Shown here: one piece after another, positions 36,458 to 38,194 of the stretch
How the letters are laid out: each line of letters starts with the position of its first letter
Position numbering within the stretch: the stretch's first letter is position 1
From: Clostridia bacterium
GTDB lineage: Bacteria > Bacillota_A > Clostridia > Christensenellales > Aristaeellaceae
Direction: 5' to 3'
Assembly (NCBI GenBank): GCA_017938645.1
Contig: JAGBBE010000155.1
Location: 1-38,194 of the forward strand
DNA length: 38,194 nt
Notes under the pieces: model-generated
The model's input: only the letters and a program-made list of their open reading frames with translations
Databases searched by the model: none
What the model was told of the DNA's origin: nothing
Translations under genes and position numbers: made by a program

Positions 36458-38194
36458 CGCTTTATGTGCTGGACAGCCTGAAAAAAGTACGGGCTGTAAT
36501 CACGCGTGGCATCAGCGAGCTGATCCACGATGAGGCAGGATTCGCACTGACGGCGGAAATCCCTGCCAGCTGCCGCGCAGATTCCGGCGAATATCTGGGC
36601 CTTGAATGCGTCGACGGACGTTTCCGGCTGTTTGAAATTGACACGGCGACAGACGATGAGGTCCGAAACGTAACCGAAATCCGCGCAACGGACGCTGCCG
36701 TTGCTGAACTGAGCGCCAGCATCTGCGAAAACGCCGCCCAGCAAGAAGCGCAGGCACCTGCGCTTGCTGCGGCCATCCTGAGCGGAAGCGGGTGGGAACT
36801 GGGCACAGCGGAAAACGGGAGGAGAACCGGCGCTGTAAACATGTATTACCGTACCCGCTGGGAAGCACTGCAGGACCTGGAAGCGGCCTGCGGCGTACGG
36901 GTGGAACCTTATTACGTCCTGAACCGAAACGCCGTACAGAGACGCGTAGTGGACGTTACGGCTATACGGAGCACCTATCGCGGGCGATTTGTGCAGCAGG
37001 GGCTGGATGCTGACCATGTGGAGATCATCCGCAGCGAAGCTCCCAGACCAAAGATATACGCGCTGGGCGCGGTGATTGGCAGCGAAGGCGGAGTGAGCAA
37101 GCGCCTGACCATCGCCGATGTCGAATGGAGCAAAGCAAACGGCGATCCGGCGGACAAACTAAAAGGGCAGACGTGGATCGGCGTGCCGGAAGCGGTGGCT
37201 AAGTATCCGGGCCGGGAAAAACGGCTGGAACGGGACGACATCGACAATGGAAACAAGCTGATACAGGCTGCGTGGGAGGAAGCCCAAAAAGCCGCACAGC
37301 CAAAGGCCATGGCCCAGGGCACCATTTCCGATATGGAGATGATTGCGGGGCAGACATGGAAGGCAATCCGCAAATTTGATCTGGTGTGGGTAAAACCAAA
37401 AAACCGTCCGGGAGCCATGGTACAGGTGCTGCGGGTGGAGCGAAATTACGTTTATCCGGAACGCACCAAAATGCTGATGGGCGATGAAGAACCGGAAACG
37501 TTGACCCGGAGAGTGGCCAGGCTGACCGCCAGCAGCAGCAGCGCGATGCGGACACTTTCAAGCCATGGATACGGCATTGGAAGCAATGCGGCGGCGCTGT
37601 TTAAACAGCAGGTTGAAGTGGACGAATTAAAAACCACCATTAAAACGGTATCCATCAATCTGGATGAAGCCAATGCACGAATTGACTTGCGGGCAACAAA
37701 AGAAGAACTGAGCCAGGCCGAGCGCCGGATCAGTCAGGCAGAGATTGCCATTGACGGCGCAAATGCGGCCATTGCGTTAAAGGCCAGTCTGGAAGTGGTG
37801 CAGGGCATCGAAAAAAGAGTCAGCAGCGCAGAAATCCGACTAAACGGTGCTGAGGCTGAAATTGAACTGAAGGTAAACAAAAACGGCGTCATTTCAGCCA
37901 TCAACCTTTCCTCTGAGGCGGTTACCATCAGCTCCGCAAAGATCAATCTGGAAGGGTATGTGACGGCCAGCAAGCTGAGCAGCGAACTGGCCGAGCTAAG
38001 AGTCAATATATCCAATTTGGTAGAAACCTACAATTTGCGTGCGGAATTTGCAGACATCGGATCAATGGCACTAAATGGACATGGCTGCAAGTGGAAAACG
38101 GATGAGGTTGTAACGGGGGTAACAAAACCTATCCTTGCAGGAAAAACAATATGGTATGTGGACAACAACGGAAAAACACAAAACCTTTGGGTTG
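36448..38194 (+). CDS. tal: Tal / phage minor structural protein (tail endopeptidase-like), N-terminal part
   Basis: ATG 36448 lies inside the Dit gene end. The frame is open to the window end and continues at bases 1-209, for 604 residues. The first 350 residues look like the Prophage_tail / Tal N-terminal hub (ELIHDEAGFALTAEIPASCR, WEALQDLEAACGVRVEPYYV, LNRNAVQRRVVDVTAIR). A long helix and coiled-coil part follows (VDELKTTIKTVSINLDEANA, QAEIAIDGANAAIALKASLE). It ends with the INLEGYVTASKLSSELAELR segment common to these proteins. No M23 or lysozyme motif is seen. It forms the tail tip that contacts the fibres. Confidence 0.85.
   Translation, partial: MAVTLYVLDSLKKVRAVITRGISELIHDEAGFALTAEIPASCRADSGEYLGLECVDGRFRLFEIDTATDDEVRNVTEIRATDAAVAELSASICENAAQQEAQAPALAAAILSGSGWELGTAENGRRTGAVNMYYRTRWEALQDLEAACGVRVEPYYVLNRNAVQRRVVDVTAIRSTYRGRFVQQGLDADHVEIIRSEAPRPKIYALGAVIGSEGGVSKRLTIADVEWSKANGDPADKLKGQTWIGVPEAVAKYPGREKRLERDDIDNGNKLIQAAWEEAQKAAQPKAMAQGTISDMEMIAGQTWKAIRKFDLVWVKPKNRPGAMVQVLRVERNYVYPERTKMLMGDEEPETLTRRVARLTASSSSAMRTLSSHGYGIGSNAAALFKQQVEVDELKTTIKTVSINLDEANARIDLRATKEELSQAERRISQAEIAIDGANAAIALKASLEVVQGIEKRVSSAEIRLNGAEAEIELKVNKNGVISAINLSSEAVTISSAKINLEGYVTASKLSSELAELRVNISNLVETYNLRAEFADIGSMALNGHGCKWKTDEVVTGVTKPILAGKTIWYVDNNGKTQNLWV
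38054..38194. repeat. Direct terminal repeat, right copy
   Basis: Identical to bases 1-141. See the left copy: together they show that the sequence is circular, with 38,053 unique bases. Confidence 0.9.

Noticed and set aside
1..38194. CRISPR array or insertion sequence
   Set aside because: No regularly spaced repeats, and no transposase with terminal inverted repeats, were seen.

Overview
The window is a complete or near-complete genome of a temperate, long-tailed (siphovirus-type) phage. Bases 1-141 and 38054-38194 are identical, so the sequence closes into a circle of 38,053 bp. The artificial ends fall inside the tail-tip (Tal) gene, whose reading frame runs through the junction in phase. 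The host is most likely a Bacillota bacterium of class Clostridia, probably from a gut. This is inferred from strong AGGAGG-type ribosome sites, many ATGA/GTGA gene overlaps, a Gram-positive-type LexA box, HK97-type head genes and small phage proteins of a kind I recall from prophages of gut Clostridia.

Going round the circle, 24.8-36.5 kb carries late control, packaging and morphogenesis: a DUF1492/ArpU-like regulator, a late promoter region with a terminator, HNH nuclease, TerS, TerL, portal, prohead protease, HK97 capsid, connector and closure proteins, major tail tube protein, tail chaperones with a -1 frameshift, tape measure and Dit. Tal crosses the ends. Tail fibre and host-recognition genes fill 0.2-5.2 kb. 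The lysis cassette (NlpC/P60-SH3b endolysin, coiled-coil membrane protein, r1t-type holin) lies at 5.2-6.8 kb. From 7.3 to 10.25 kb there is a six-gene cassette of unknown function: a Gly-rich membrane protein with a Cys cluster, a small Cys protein and others, separated by strong RNA hairpins.

The lysogeny region (10.3-15.4 kb) starts with a perfect 23-bp inverted repeat, then a leftward operon of a membrane-anchored XRE regulator and a large serine integrase. Two tiny rightward genes follow, one behind a promoter with a LexA box. Then come a HicAB toxin-antitoxin pair, two secreted proteins and a leftward CI-like repressor facing the early promoter.

The early region (15.4-24.8 kb) holds many small unknown genes, a PcfK/PcfJ pair, a DUF3102 protein, tRNA-Gly and tRNA-Met, a tRNA-Leu-like element without a D-arm, and an HUH-type Rep-like protein just downstream of a long imperfect hairpin. 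It ends with Lar-like and VRR-NUC proteins. No DNA polymerase, helicase or primase is recognisable, so the HUH protein and its hairpin are the best candidates for replication initiator and origin.

Family calls are made by reading the translated sequences; no database search was run. Names that rest on family memory rather than on visible motifs are marked in the entries.
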